6,820 bases of DNA from CAXMST01 sp964196325. Its GTDB lineage: Bacteria > Actinomycetota > Thermoleophilia > Solirubrobacterales > 70-9. Positions 1 to 6,529 of this stretch are shown piece after piece (the stretch's first letter is position 1; each line of letters begins with the position of its first letter). The stretch covers positions 1 to 6,820 of the forward strand of contig CAXMST010000025.1 in assembly GCA_964196325.1 (NCBI GenBank), in the 5' to 3' direction. Under the pieces are notes generated by a model, which was not told the DNA's origin, searched no databases, and saw nothing but the letters and a program-made list of their open reading frames with translations. The position numbers and the translations under genes are program-made.

Positions 1-510
1 ACCTCGACGGCCGCCCAGCCCGCTACGAGCGCATCACCCGAGCCCGTCTTGCCGGCACCGGTAAGGCCCGGATCTACTCACTCGGGCTCCAGCTCGGCCT
101 CAGCTGCAACGACTACCCGATGATCTGGGGGGCGGGCGAGGCTGAGCGCCGCCTCCAGCTCGAGCAGGCGATCGTCGCCTGTCTCGAGGCGGCCTTCGAA
201 CCCTTCACCCCGCGTGAGGTTGCGCTGACTCCCGACTGGGGCTACCTGCCCTGCCTGAACTGGCCGGCGCCCGGACCGAACTGGGAGCCGGCCGCCGCGC
301 CCGTTGCTCCGGCCCCGGATATCCCGGTGCTGGTGGTCGCCGCCGAGCCCGACAACGTGACGTCTCCCAAGGGAGGCGAAGCTCGCGGCCGATCTGTTTC
401 CCGGCTCGGAGCTGTTCGTGGTCCGCGACTCGGGCCACGTCTATTCGCTCTTTGACCCCACCTCGCCGGAGGCGCAACGGATTCGCACCTTCCTGCGGGA
501 CGCGGGCTGA
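1..510 (+). pseudogene. alpha/beta hydrolase (TAP-like C-terminal domain), 5'-truncated and frameshifted
   Basis: This is the C-terminal part of a serine alpha/beta hydrolase of the tripeptidyl/prolyl aminopeptidase (TAP) type, usually secreted peptidases or esterases in actinobacteria. Reading from base 3, it shows the family block SCNDYPMIW, then CLNWPAP, then PVLVVAAEPDNVTSPK, which carries the catalytic acid (Asp of EPDNVT). Past that point the frame turns to nonsense and stops at 453-455. Removing one G from the run at 371-373 restores the family sequence (KEAKLAADLFPGS, then VVRDSGHVYSLFD with the catalytic His) and ends at a natural TGA at 508-510. As written, the product lacks the catalytic His and should be inactive. 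The nucleophile Ser and N-terminus lie left of the window. It may be a real pseudogene or a one-base sequencing or assembly error; both frames remain well conserved, which favours a recent event or an error. Confidence 0.8.
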
Positions 511-554
511 TCCAGCGGGCGGCGCGCCCCAGGCAGGCGATAGCGTTCGGCCCG

Positions 555-974
555 ATGTGGGTCCAGCGCAAGATCCAGCTGCAGGCGAGGCCGCGCGGCT
601 TTCACCTGGTTGGGACTGAGATCGAGGCGGCGTTGCCGGAGTTGGCCGGCGTCCAGGTCGGCCTTCTGCACCTGCACATCAGCCATACCTCCGCTTCGCT
701 GGCGCTGAACGAGAACGCCAGCGTCGACGTTCGCCGCGATCTCGAGACCTGGTTCAACGAATACGTGCCCGAGGACGTCGGCTGGTGGACTCATACCGAC
801 GAGGGTGCCGACGACATGCCGGCCCACGTCAAGTCCGTCCTGATCGGTCCCTCGCTGACCCTGCCGATCACCTCCGGCGCCCCGGCGCTCGGAATCTGGC
901 AGGGGATCTACCTCTGTGAGCACCGGGACCGGGCCGGCGCGCGCAGCCTGGTGGCCACGCTGCACGGCGAGTAG
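555..974 (+). CDS. yjbQ: YjbQ/UPF0047 family protein (secondary thiamine-phosphate synthase-like)
   Basis: 139 aa, the usual full length for the YjbQ/UPF0047 family of small cytosolic metal-binding proteins. Visible hallmarks: HLHISHTSASL (residues 39-49; H39, H41, H44), NENA (52-55), the signature HTDEGADDMPAHVKS (80-94), and WQGIYLCEHR (115-124). The conserved His/Asp residues are thought to form the metal/active site. E. coli YjbQ can supply thiamine phosphate synthase activity when ThiE is absent; its physiological role is unsettled, so the thiamine name is a family label. ATG at 555 is the only sensible start because the conserved region begins within about ten residues of it; no strong Shine-Dalgarno is visible. 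It begins 44 nt after the broken hydrolase and converges on pyrE, with 8 bp between stops. ThiL, which uses thiamine phosphate, lies 4.5 kb away. Confidence 0.92.
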   Translation: MWVQRKIQLQARPRGFHLVGTEIEAALPELAGVQVGLLHLHISHTSASLALNENASVDVRRDLETWFNEYVPEDVGWWTHTDEGADDMPAHVKSVLIGPSLTLPITSGAPALGIWQGIYLCEHRDRAGARSLVATLHGE

Positions 975-988
975 CCGGCCCGCTACTC
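969..988. terminator. 7-bp inverted repeat across the convergent yjbQ/pyrE stops, possible bidirectional terminator
   Basis: GAGTAGC (969-975) and GCTACTC (982-988) form a perfect 7-bp stem with a 6-nt loop (CGGCCC). Both convergent genes end in a Glu codon plus TAG followed by C (GAG TAG C on each strand), so the two stop codons are the two arms of the hairpin. There is no T-tract on either side, so it is not a canonical intrinsic terminator. Only 8 bp separate the stops, so any termination signal must overlap coding sequence. Confidence 0.4.
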
Positions 989-1537
989 CTCGCGCTCGGG
1001 GTAGACCTCGTCGATCGTTGCCAGCGGGGTGTAGGAGCCGCCGCCGGCCGCCGCGATCGCCTCGGCGCCGCCGGCGAGCCGGTCGAGAACCGAGACCGTC
1101 CCCAGCACCTCCAGCCCTTCCTCGAGGCAGCGCTCGATCGCCCGCACCGTCGAGCCGCCTGTGGTGACCACGTCCTCGACCACCAGAACCGGGGTGCCCC
1201 GCTCCAGCAGCGGCCCCTCGACCCAGCGCTGCAGCCCGTGGTCCTTCTTCTCCTTGCGGACGAAGAACGCGAGCAGGCCCTCGCCACCCGGGGCGGCCAG
1301 CGCGGCGCTGGCGATCGGGTCGGCTCCCATCGTCATCCCCCCAACGGCCCGGGCGCCGAGCTCGCTCGCCCTCTCCGCGACCAGCTCGCCAACGGCAGCG
1401 AAGCCGGGCTGGCGCAGGATCGCCCGCTTGGCGTCCACGTAGTAGGAGGCGGTGCGGCCGCTGGTCAGCGTCACTTCGCCGATCACCAGGGCGTGGCCTC
1501 GCAGCTGATCGATCAGTGTCCGGCGGGCGTCGCTCAA
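983..1537 (-). CDS. pyrE: orotate phosphoribosyltransferase
   Basis: PyrE joins orotate to PRPP to give orotidine 5'-monophosphate, the fifth step of de novo UMP synthesis, in the cytosol. Counting from the TTG at 1537 (184 aa), I see GEVTLTSGRTASYYVDAK (20-37; substrate-binding Lys37), the flexible catalytic loop FFVRKEKKDHG (91-101), and the PRPP-binding motif VLVVEDVVTTGGST (117-130). Length fits short bacterial OPRTs. Start choice: the frame stays open to a TTG at 1615 (210 aa), but that adds a Pro/Ala/Arg-rich N-terminus absent from the family and overlaps the L,D-transpeptidase gene by 40 nt. TTG 1537 places the start just before the first expected helix and leaves a 38-nt gap. Neither has a Shine-Dalgarno. 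It is last in the leftward gene run and probably depends on upstream transcription; no other pyrimidine gene is in view. Confidence 0.93.
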   Translation of the reverse strand: MSDARRTLIDQLRGHALVIGEVTLTSGRTASYYVDAKRAILRQPGFAAVGELVAERASELGARAVGGMTMGADPIASAALAAPGGEGLLAFFVRKEKKDHGLQRWVEGPLLERGTPVLVVEDVVTTGGSTVRAIERCLEEGLEVLGTVSVLDRLAGGAEAIAAAGGGSYTPLATIDEVYPEREE

Positions 1538-1575
1538 GAAGCGGGGAGCAGGAGCGGGAGCCTTGCCCGGAGCAA

Positions 1576-2625
1576 CTAGCGGTAGACGTGGATCAGATCG
1601 CCGAGATCGATCCAATCGTAGATGTGCTTCGCGTACCGCGGCGGGTTGCGCAGGCAGCCGTGGCTTGCCGGGTAGGTCGGGACCGACTTGTAGCCATGGG
1701 TGGCGTAGCCCCGATTCCAGTAGACCGAGTAGTACATCTCGAGGTTGTTGTAGCCGGCCTCCTTGCGGTAAAAGCGCCAGCTCCCGGTCAGGGTCGGCGT
1801 CGCCGCTGCGCCCGAGGAGACGTGGTAGATCTCGTAGACGTCGTCGCCGTTGGCGAGGACCATTACCTGACGGGAGAGGTCGGCCTCAACGTGCTTGCCG
1901 GAGCCCGGGTGCTTGAGTTTGTAGCCACCCTTGCCTTCCGCCAGCTTCTTGAAGATCTCGCCGCTCCCGTCCTCCGTCCACGACATCCCGTTGACCTTGC
2001 GATAGGCCAGCACGGCGCCCCCGGTCGAGGCGTCGTAGGTGCTGCCGCCGTCGTTGACGTAGCCGAGCCGGTTGAGGTACTTGTTGAAGAGCCGCACCTT
2101 GCTGTTGCTCTGACCCGCCGCCACGTCCGGGAAACGTAGCTTGTAGCCCTTGGTCCGGTCCTGGGAGAAGGTCAGATCGGAGCTGCGCTTGTGGATCGCC
2201 TGGACCGAGTAGCGGCCGGGAGTCGTCTGCTTCTGGGAGAACTCGAAGCGGCTGAAGTTGGCGCCCTTCTTGCGCGTTGGCTTGACGACCTTGCGCTTGA
2301 TCGTCTTGGTCCCCCGTCGCAACAGCAGGGTCACCTTCTCACCCTTGACGTAGGGGGAAAGAGTGCCGGCCACCTTGAATCGGTCGCCGACCTCCAGCGC
2401 ACCACCACCACCACCGACCCTGAGCTTGAGCCGCGCCTCGCGCGGCCCGCTCTTCTGCTGGTCGTCACCCGTGTCGGGGGCTTCGACCTCGGGTGCGGCG
2501 GGTGCCTCGCTCTCCGGGGGGTCGGGCGTCTGCGCCGAGGCGCCGGCCGTGCCGAGCGCGAGGAACCCGACGCATAGCGGGATCAGCAGCATCCAGCGAG
2601 GTGCGGAAAGCCTCATGGACGACAT
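1576..2625 (-). CDS. secreted L,D-transpeptidase (YkuD domain) with Ig-like and PG-binding-like regions
   Basis: 349 aa. Cell-wall enzyme of the YkuD family, which forms 3-3 peptidoglycan cross-links or attaches proteins to peptidoglycan using a Cys nucleophile, outside the membrane. Order: hydrophobic signal peptide (residues 1-32, ending AGASAQ); acidic Pro/Glu linker (33-60); a beta-rich Ig-like region (about 65-155); a short PG_binding_1-like helical segment (VRLFNKYLNRLGYV, about 177-213); catalytic YkuD domain (about 245-349). The catalytic motif is complete: H310-G311 followed by S321-H322-G323-C324-L325-R326. The protein ends just past the domain, as usual. ATG at 2625 is in frame with ATG at 2616; the second gives a cleaner Arg-start signal peptide, so the true start could be either. 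It lies 45 nt after the CPBP gene. The catalytic call is firm; the Ig-like label rests on pattern alone. Confidence 0.92.
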   Translation of the reverse strand: MSSMRLSAPRWMLLIPLCVGFLALGTAGASAQTPDPPESEAPAAPEVEAPDTGDDQQKSGPREARLKLRVGGGGGALEVGDRFKVAGTLSPYVKGEKVTLLLRRGTKTIKRKVVKPTRKKGANFSRFEFSQKQTTPGRYSVQAIHKRSSDLTFSQDRTKGYKLRFPDVAAGQSNSKVRLFNKYLNRLGYVNDGGSTYDASTGGAVLAYRKVNGMSWTEDGSGEIFKKLAEGKGGYKLKHPGSGKHVEADLSRQVMVLANGDDVYEIYHVSSGAAATPTLTGSWRFYRKEAGYNNLEMYYSVYWNRGYATHGYKSVPTYPASHGCLRNPPRYAKHIYDWIDLGDLIHVYR

Positions 2626-2670
2626 TCTATGCAGCGGAGATTACGGAGCGCGTTGAGGCCGGGCCGATCC

Positions 2671-3480
2671 TCAGAGGCCACCAAGGTTGATCACGTCGAT
2701 CAAGACGAGAAAGGCCAGGGTGTTGTTGAGCCCATGCAGGGCGATCGGCGCCCACAGTGCGCCGGAGCGCTCGTATGCCCAGGCCAGGATCACCCCCAGC
2801 ACCGAGAGCTGAAGCACCACTGCGAGGTCACCCTGGGGTAGGTGCGGGAGCCCGAAGAGGACCGCGGAGATCAGCGCCGCGGGCCACAGGGACAGCCGTT
2901 GCCGCAGTCCGCCGAAGATCAGTCCGCGAAAGAACAGCTCCTCACCGATCGCGGCTCCGCCGATGATCAAGACCCCGGCCGCGATCTTGATCCCCAGGCT
3001 CGCATTCTCGTCGGCCCCGAGGCTTTCGGCGATGTCGTCCTGATTGGGCTCCAGGAGCCCGGCGATGAGCCCCGCGATCAGCAGGTAGACGGGGATAGCG
3101 ATGGCGATCGTCGAAAGCAGCCGCCGCGGGACGCGGCTCAGCCCGAGCCGCCGCGCCGCATCGGCGAGGCCGCCCCGGTTGGCGAGCATCGTCATCGCGA
3201 ACGGGGCGAGGACGAAGCCGAGCACGGCGAAGGCCTGCAGGCCGAGCGCCGCTCCGTCGGACTGATCATCCGCGTTGGCATCGGTCACCGAGGGGTCGAT
3301 GATGCTGAGCACGACGACCCCCACGACCGACGCTCCGAGCGCGACCAGGACTCCCCCGAAGAGCTCGGCGACTCCCACCGCGCTGCGCGACACGCCGGCG
3401 AAGCCGTCCTTGGTCGGAAGCCGCTCGCCGCTGTGCTCGCCAGACTCGGCGGTCGTCTCGCTTTGTTGCTGCTCGATCAC
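2671..3480 (-). CDS. CPBP family intramembrane glutamic endopeptidase (Rce1/CAAX-like)
   Basis: 269-aa polytopic membrane protein of the CPBP (ABI/Rce1) family. All three family motifs are present: E180-E181-LFF-R185 (EExxxR), FGLPH (209-213, catalytic His213) and H249-GLNN (HxxxN/D). The cytosolic N-terminus of about 30 residues is polar (Gln/Glu/Ser-rich), followed by roughly six to eight hydrophobic segments (about 37-60, 83-100, 121-144, 163-179, 199-211, 219-235, 241-262). Substrates of bacterial members are mostly unknown; some mature peptides or confer bacteriocin immunity, others act on membrane proteins. The start is GTG at 3480, whose last two bases and the following A form the TGA stop of the upstream HAD gene (GTGA overlap), a sign of translational coupling. 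A link to the neighbouring L,D-transpeptidase is possible but only inferred from position. Confidence 0.9.
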   Translation of the reverse strand: MIEQQQSETTAESGEHSGERLPTKDGFAGVSRSAVGVAELFGGVLVALGASVVGVVVLSIIDPSVTDANADDQSDGAALGLQAFAVLGFVLAPFAMTMLANRGGLADAARRLGLSRVPRRLLSTIAIAIPVYLLIAGLIAGLLEPNQDDIAESLGADENASLGIKIAAGVLIIGGAAIGEELFFRGLIFGGLRQRLSLWPAALISAVLFGLPHLPQGDLAVVLQLSVLGVILAWAYERSGALWAPIALHGLNNTLAFLVLIDVINLGGL

Positions 3481-4115
3481 GGGCCGGGATGCTCGCGGAT
3501 CTCGGCCAGGGAGGCGATATCGCCGGCACCCGCACGGTCGATCAGCAGCGCCCCGATCCCGGCAGCCCGCGCCGCCTCGAGATCGTCGGCGGTGTCGCCC
3601 ACGTGCAGCGCCTCGGAGGGCTCGCAGGCCGCGAGCTCGAGTGCCGGCCCGAAGATCTTCGGGCTCGGCTTGCTGGCTCCGGCGCTGGCCGAGGTCACGA
3701 TCCCATCGAACCAGTGGGCTAGCTGGAGCCGCTCCAGCACCTCCGTGAGCGAGCGGTCCCAGTTGGAGACGCAGATCAGTGCGACGTCCAGCTCGCTCAG
3801 CTCCTTGAGCGCCGGCTCGGCATCCTCGAAAGCCGTGAAGTGCAATGCCTCGAGCATTGTCTCGACCGCGATCTCGCGGCCAAGCTCGTCGGAGAGAACG
3901 GCGGCGCAGCGCCCGCGCAGATCAGCCAGCGAGGCGCGGTCGGCGCCCTCGCTGACGTGTTCGCGGTAGTAGCTCATCTCCGCGAGGAACCCGGTGCGGA
4001 CGCGCTCTGGCTCGATCCCGCGGACGGCCTCCGGATCGATCCGCTCCCACGGAGGCGCCAACCAGAGCAGGGTCCCGAGGGCATCGATGAAGATTGCTCG
4101 CCGCACCCGAGGCAT
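3477..4115 (-). CDS. HAD superfamily hydrolase with variant motif I (DALGTL)
   Basis: 212-aa cytosolic HAD hydrolase, subfamily IA by layout (alpha-helical cap of about 75 residues between motifs I and II). Motif I is FIDALGTLL (nucleophile D11), where the usual second Asp (DxDGT) is replaced by Leu13. Motif II is CVSNWD (S117), motif III ASKPSPKIF (K149), and motif IV HVGDTADDLEAA (D174, D178). This resembles the REG-2/HDHD3-like branch, which also carries motif I forms such as DAVGT. The second Asp normally protonates the leaving group, so activity may be altered; a phosphatase role on a small phosphorylated metabolite is the default guess, substrate unknown. Start ATG at 4115 lies directly before the beta-strand of motif I. 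It heads the leftward operon; the divergent MptB-like gene starts 93 nt away, so a promoter should lie in 4116-4208. Confidence 0.88.
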   Translation of the reverse strand: MPRVRRAIFIDALGTLLWLAPPWERIDPEAVRGIEPERVRTGFLAEMSYYREHVSEGADRASLADLRGRCAAVLSDELGREIAVETMLEALHFTAFEDAEPALKELSELDVALICVSNWDRSLTEVLERLQLAHWFDGIVTSASAGASKPSPKIFGPALELAACEPSEALHVGDTADDLEAARAAGIGALLIDRAGAGDIASLAEIREHPGP

Positions 4116-4208
4116 TCTTGCGACTCGCCCACCCAGACTCCCACCGCGCCGCTCGCTGTCCCCGCGCCGCGCCCTACGCTCCAGGCCAGCGATGATCGGA
4201 TCGACGGG
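4116..4208. promoter_or_regulatory. divergent intergenic region between HAD operon and MptB-like gene
   Basis: This 93-bp gap must hold the start signals for two transcripts going outward. For the rightward gene, a TANNNT-type -10 candidate (TACGCT, 4175-4180) would place initiation near 4187, about 20 nt before the TTG start; no TTGACA-like -35 is visible at proper spacing. For the leftward HAD operon I see no convincing -10. The region is very GC-rich, and I find no clear operator palindrome. The promoter role is inferred from gene orientation. Confidence 0.3.
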
Positions 4209-5474
4209 TTGAGGGCGCCGCCGGGGGCCGGGCGGGCAGCCGGGTGGACGGCCACCGGCGCCGCAGTGCTGCTTGCGGCCTGCGCGCTCGCGCTCGCCCT
4301 TGCCGGCCCGGCCCTGGTCCCCGCCGCAGCTGACGATGCGCCGGGCTGGATCCTCGGGGCCTTCGGGGACGGTCTCGGGCTCTCGCCCGGGCTCTTCCTC
4401 GGTCTGCTCTACGCCGCGATCGTCGCCTGGGCTCTGCTCACGGGGCTCGCTCCGCGCAGCTTGGATCGCGCCCTGTGGCTGCTGATCGCGGCGCTGGTCG
4501 CCGTCTTCACCCTGGCCCCGCCGTTCCTCTCCCTCGACATCTTCAGCTACATCAGCTATGGCCGCCTCGGGGTCGAGGGACTCAATCCCTATGAGTTCAC
4601 GCCCGAGGCGATCGCTGGGGATCAGGCGGCCGACCGGGTCGAGGACTTCAGCTCCGCGATCAGCGTCTATGGCCCCCTGTTCACCCTGCTCACCTATCCC
4701 CTCGCAGCGGTCGGGGTCAGCTTCGCGCTGTGGTCGTTGAAGCTCGTTGCCGGGCTCTCCGTCGTGGCGATCGCCCTGCTTACGGCCCGGCTCGCGGTGC
4801 TCCGCGGCCTCCCTCCCGCCCCGGCCGCGGCCTTCGTAGCGCTAAACCCACTGGTTCTCGTCCACGTCGTCGGCGGCGGCCACAACGATGGTCTGATGGT
4901 CGCGCTGGCGCTCGCCGGGGCGCTCCTGTTACTCACGGCCCGCCCCAGAGCAGCCTCGGTCTCGATGATCGCGGCGGTGGCGGTCAAGGCCGCCGCGGCG
5001 GTGTATCTGCCGTTCGCGGTGCTCGGCGCGCCCGCCGGTCGCAGTCGGGTGCGGTTGGTGGCGGGCTTGATCGGCGCCGGGGTCGTGTGCGTGGCGCTGA
5101 GCCTGCTCGTCTTCGGCCCGGCGAGCGACTCCGCGATCGCAGTGGCCGGTGACAACCAGGGCACGGTCAGCCACTGGAGCGTCCCCGGCACGCTCGCCCG
5201 CGTGTTCGGCGCGGACCCCGATCCGATCCGCTACGCGTTTGCCGGGCTGCTCGGCCTCTGGCTGCTGGCGCTCGGGGCGTGGGTCCTGCGCGGCGCGGAC
5301 TGGGTCCGGGTCGCGGGCTGGGCGATGGTTGGGATCCTCCTCGCCAGCGCCTCGCTGCTGCCGTGGTATTTGATCTGGGCGCTGCCGCTGGCGGCGGTAG
5401 CCCGCGATCGCCTGCTCGTGTTCGTGACGATTGCCCTGACTGTGTTTCAGGCGATCAACTCCGTGCCGGTCTAG
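4209..5474 (+). CDS. polyprenol-phosphomannose-dependent mannosyltransferase, MptB-like (GT-C membrane glycosyltransferase)
   Basis: 421-aa multi-spanning membrane protein resembling MptA/MptB alpha-1,6-mannosyltransferases, which use polyprenyl-phospho-mannose outside the membrane to extend lipomannan-type glycolipids. Seen: hydrophobic helix near the N-terminus (about 13-38), then FLSLDIFSYISYGRL with the GT-C loop acid D110, GLNPYEF (124-130), FSSAISVYGPLFTLLTYP (147-164), the family block NPLVLVHVVGGGHNDGLM (213-230), and LLPWYLIWALPLAA (383-396). About eleven to thirteen membrane helices are likely. Start: the frame is open far upstream (to an ATG at 3840), but that stretch is antisense to the HAD gene and has no membrane or family sequence. 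TTG 4209 is the first start codon inside the divergent gap; GTG 4266 is an alternative that trims the first helix. Exact acceptor and linkage cannot be told; substrates other than mannose are possible. thiL follows after 20 nt. Confidence 0.82.
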   Translation: MRAPPGAGRAAGWTATGAAVLLAACALALALAGPALVPAAADDAPGWILGAFGDGLGLSPGLFLGLLYAAIVAWALLTGLAPRSLDRALWLLIAALVAVFTLAPPFLSLDIFSYISYGRLGVEGLNPYEFTPEAIAGDQAADRVEDFSSAISVYGPLFTLLTYPLAAVGVSFALWSLKLVAGLSVVAIALLTARLAVLRGLPPAPAAAFVALNPLVLVHVVGGGHNDGLMVALALAGALLLLTARPRAASVSMIAAVAVKAAAAVYLPFAVLGAPAGRSRVRLVAGLIGAGVVCVALSLLVFGPASDSAIAVAGDNQGTVSHWSVPGTLARVFGADPDPIRYAFAGLLGLWLLALGAWVLRGADWVRVAGWAMVGILLASASLLPWYLIWALPLAAVARDRLLVFVTIALTVFQAINSVPV

Positions 5475-5482
5475 CCCGACTA

Positions 5483-5488
5483 CATAAT
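5483..5488 (+). promoter_or_regulatory. -10-like hexamer (CATAAT) for leaderless thiL transcript
   Basis: CATAAT matches the TATAAT consensus at five of six positions and stands out as A/T-rich in a GC-rich surround. Six bases separate it from the GTG at 5495, which is where transcription would be expected to start, so the mRNA could begin at the start codon. No -35 match is visible 16-18 bp upstream. It lies in the 20-nt mptB-like/thiL gap, where no Shine-Dalgarno is seen, consistent with a leaderless start as is common in actinobacteria. Confidence 0.4.
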
Positions 5489-5494
5489 GGGTCC

Positions 5495-6529
5495 GTGCCA
5501 CGCCAGCCGCAGATGCGCAGATCGGCTGAGTTCGAGCTGATCGCGGCGATCCGCGAGCGGCTCGGGATCGGCGCGGAGCGCGAGTGCCGGACCGGGGCGA
5601 GGCGCGTGATCGGGATCGGTGACGACGCCGCGGTGACCGTGCCCGCCGGGGCCACCGCGACCAGCATCGACGCGTTGGTCGAGGGGGTCCACTTCGAGCG
5701 CAGCTGGGCGCCACCGGAGGCGATCGGCCATAAGGCGCTCGCCGCGGCACTCAGCGACCTGGCGGCGATGGGCGCCGGCCCGGGGGAGGCGTACGTGTGG
5801 CTCGGCTGCCCCGACGATCTTGATCGGGCGGCCGTGCTCGCCATCTGTGACGGGCTCGCCGACTGCGCTCGCCAGACCGGCGTCGCGGTGCTGGGGGGAG
5901 ATCTCACCGCCGCGCCGCTGCTGGCGCTGAGCGTCACCGTGGTAGGGCACGCCGCAACCGCCTCCGAGCTGGTTGGCCGGACGGGGGCGGCGCCCGGCGA
6001 GATCGTCTGCCTGACCGGGAGCCTCGGCGCCGCCGCTGCCGGCCTGATCGCGCTGCAGACCCCGCAACACCTCGCCGCCCTGGCCCCGGCCGAGCGGGAG
6101 GCGCTGATCGGGCGGCAGCTGCGACCGACGCCGCTGCTGACCGCGGGCTCGGCCTTGGCCCGTTTGGGGGCGACCGCGATGATCGACATCTCCGACGGGC
6201 TCGGCGCCGACGCGGAGCAGCTTGCCGCCGCCTCGGACGTGGCCCTCGAAATCGAGACCGAACGGCTGCCGCTGGCGCCGGGCGTCAGTCGGGTCGCCGA
6301 GTCGTGCAAGCTCGATCCGATTGAGCTGGCGCTTAGTGGCGAGGACTACGAGCTGCTCTGCTCGCTCCCGCAGGAGCGCCTGATCGAGGCCGAGGCGGCG
6401 CTCGCTGACCTGGGGTCCCCCCTTGCTGCGGTTGGCGTCGTCGCCGGCGGTCGCGGGGTGCGGCTCAGACTGCCCGGCGGCGATCTGGCGGCCGCTGGGG
6501 GTTACGACCAGCTCCGGGCGGGTCAGTGA
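5495..6529 (+). CDS. thiL: thiamine-monophosphate kinase
   Basis: 344 aa. ThiL phosphorylates thiamine monophosphate with ATP to thiamine diphosphate, the last step of the cofactor pathway, in the cytosol; it belongs to the PurM/SelD/HypE (AIRS) fold. Seen from GTG 5495: FELIAAIRERL (13-23), GIGDDAAV (40-47, metal-binding Asp pair), SIDALVEGVHF (57-67), GHKALAAALSDLAAMGA (78-94), VAVLGGDLT (130-138), CLTGSLGAAAAGL (172-184), DISDGLGADA (231-240) and SGEDYELL (281-288). Length is slightly over the usual 310-330, and all family blocks are in order. The frame is open from 5279, but that part overlaps the MptB-like gene out of frame. GTG 5495 (with the -10 six bases before it) is preferred; ATG 5513 is an alternative giving 338 aa, directly ahead of the first helix. 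Likely co-transcribed with the MptB-like gene and also from its own promoter. Confidence 0.93.
   Translation: MPRQPQMRRSAEFELIAAIRERLGIGAERECRTGARRVIGIGDDAAVTVPAGATATSIDALVEGVHFERSWAPPEAIGHKALAAALSDLAAMGAGPGEAYVWLGCPDDLDRAAVLAICDGLADCARQTGVAVLGGDLTAAPLLALSVTVVGHAATASELVGRTGAAPGEIVCLTGSLGAAAAGLIALQTPQHLAALAPAEREALIGRQLRPTPLLTAGSALARLGATAMIDISDGLGADAEQLAAASDVALEIETERLPLAPGVSRVAESCKLDPIELALSGEDYELLCSLPQERLIEAEAALADLGSPLAAVGVVAGGRGVRLRLPGGDLAAAGGYDQLRAGQ

Noticed and set aside
365..385. Programmed +1 frameshifting in the alpha/beta hydrolase
   Set aside because: No stop codon lies at the slip site, no stimulatory structure is apparent, and this family is not known to use recoding; mutation or sequence error is simpler.
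1538..1615. N-terminal extension of PyrE from TTG 1615
   Set aside because: It overlaps the L,D-transpeptidase by 40 nt, has no Shine-Dalgarno, and encodes Pro/Ala-rich sequence not found at OPRT N-termini.
2626..2670. Promoter (TAATCT, minus strand 2643-2638) in the gap before the L,D-transpeptidase
   Set aside because: The hexamer fits TANNNT but no -35 is present and the position gives only a very short leader; the 45-nt gap is equally explained by operon read-through.
5279..5494. Upstream extension of ThiL
   Set aside because: It overlaps the end of the MptB-like gene out of frame and encodes Gly/Arg-rich sequence with no ThiL features; the family sequence begins after 5495.
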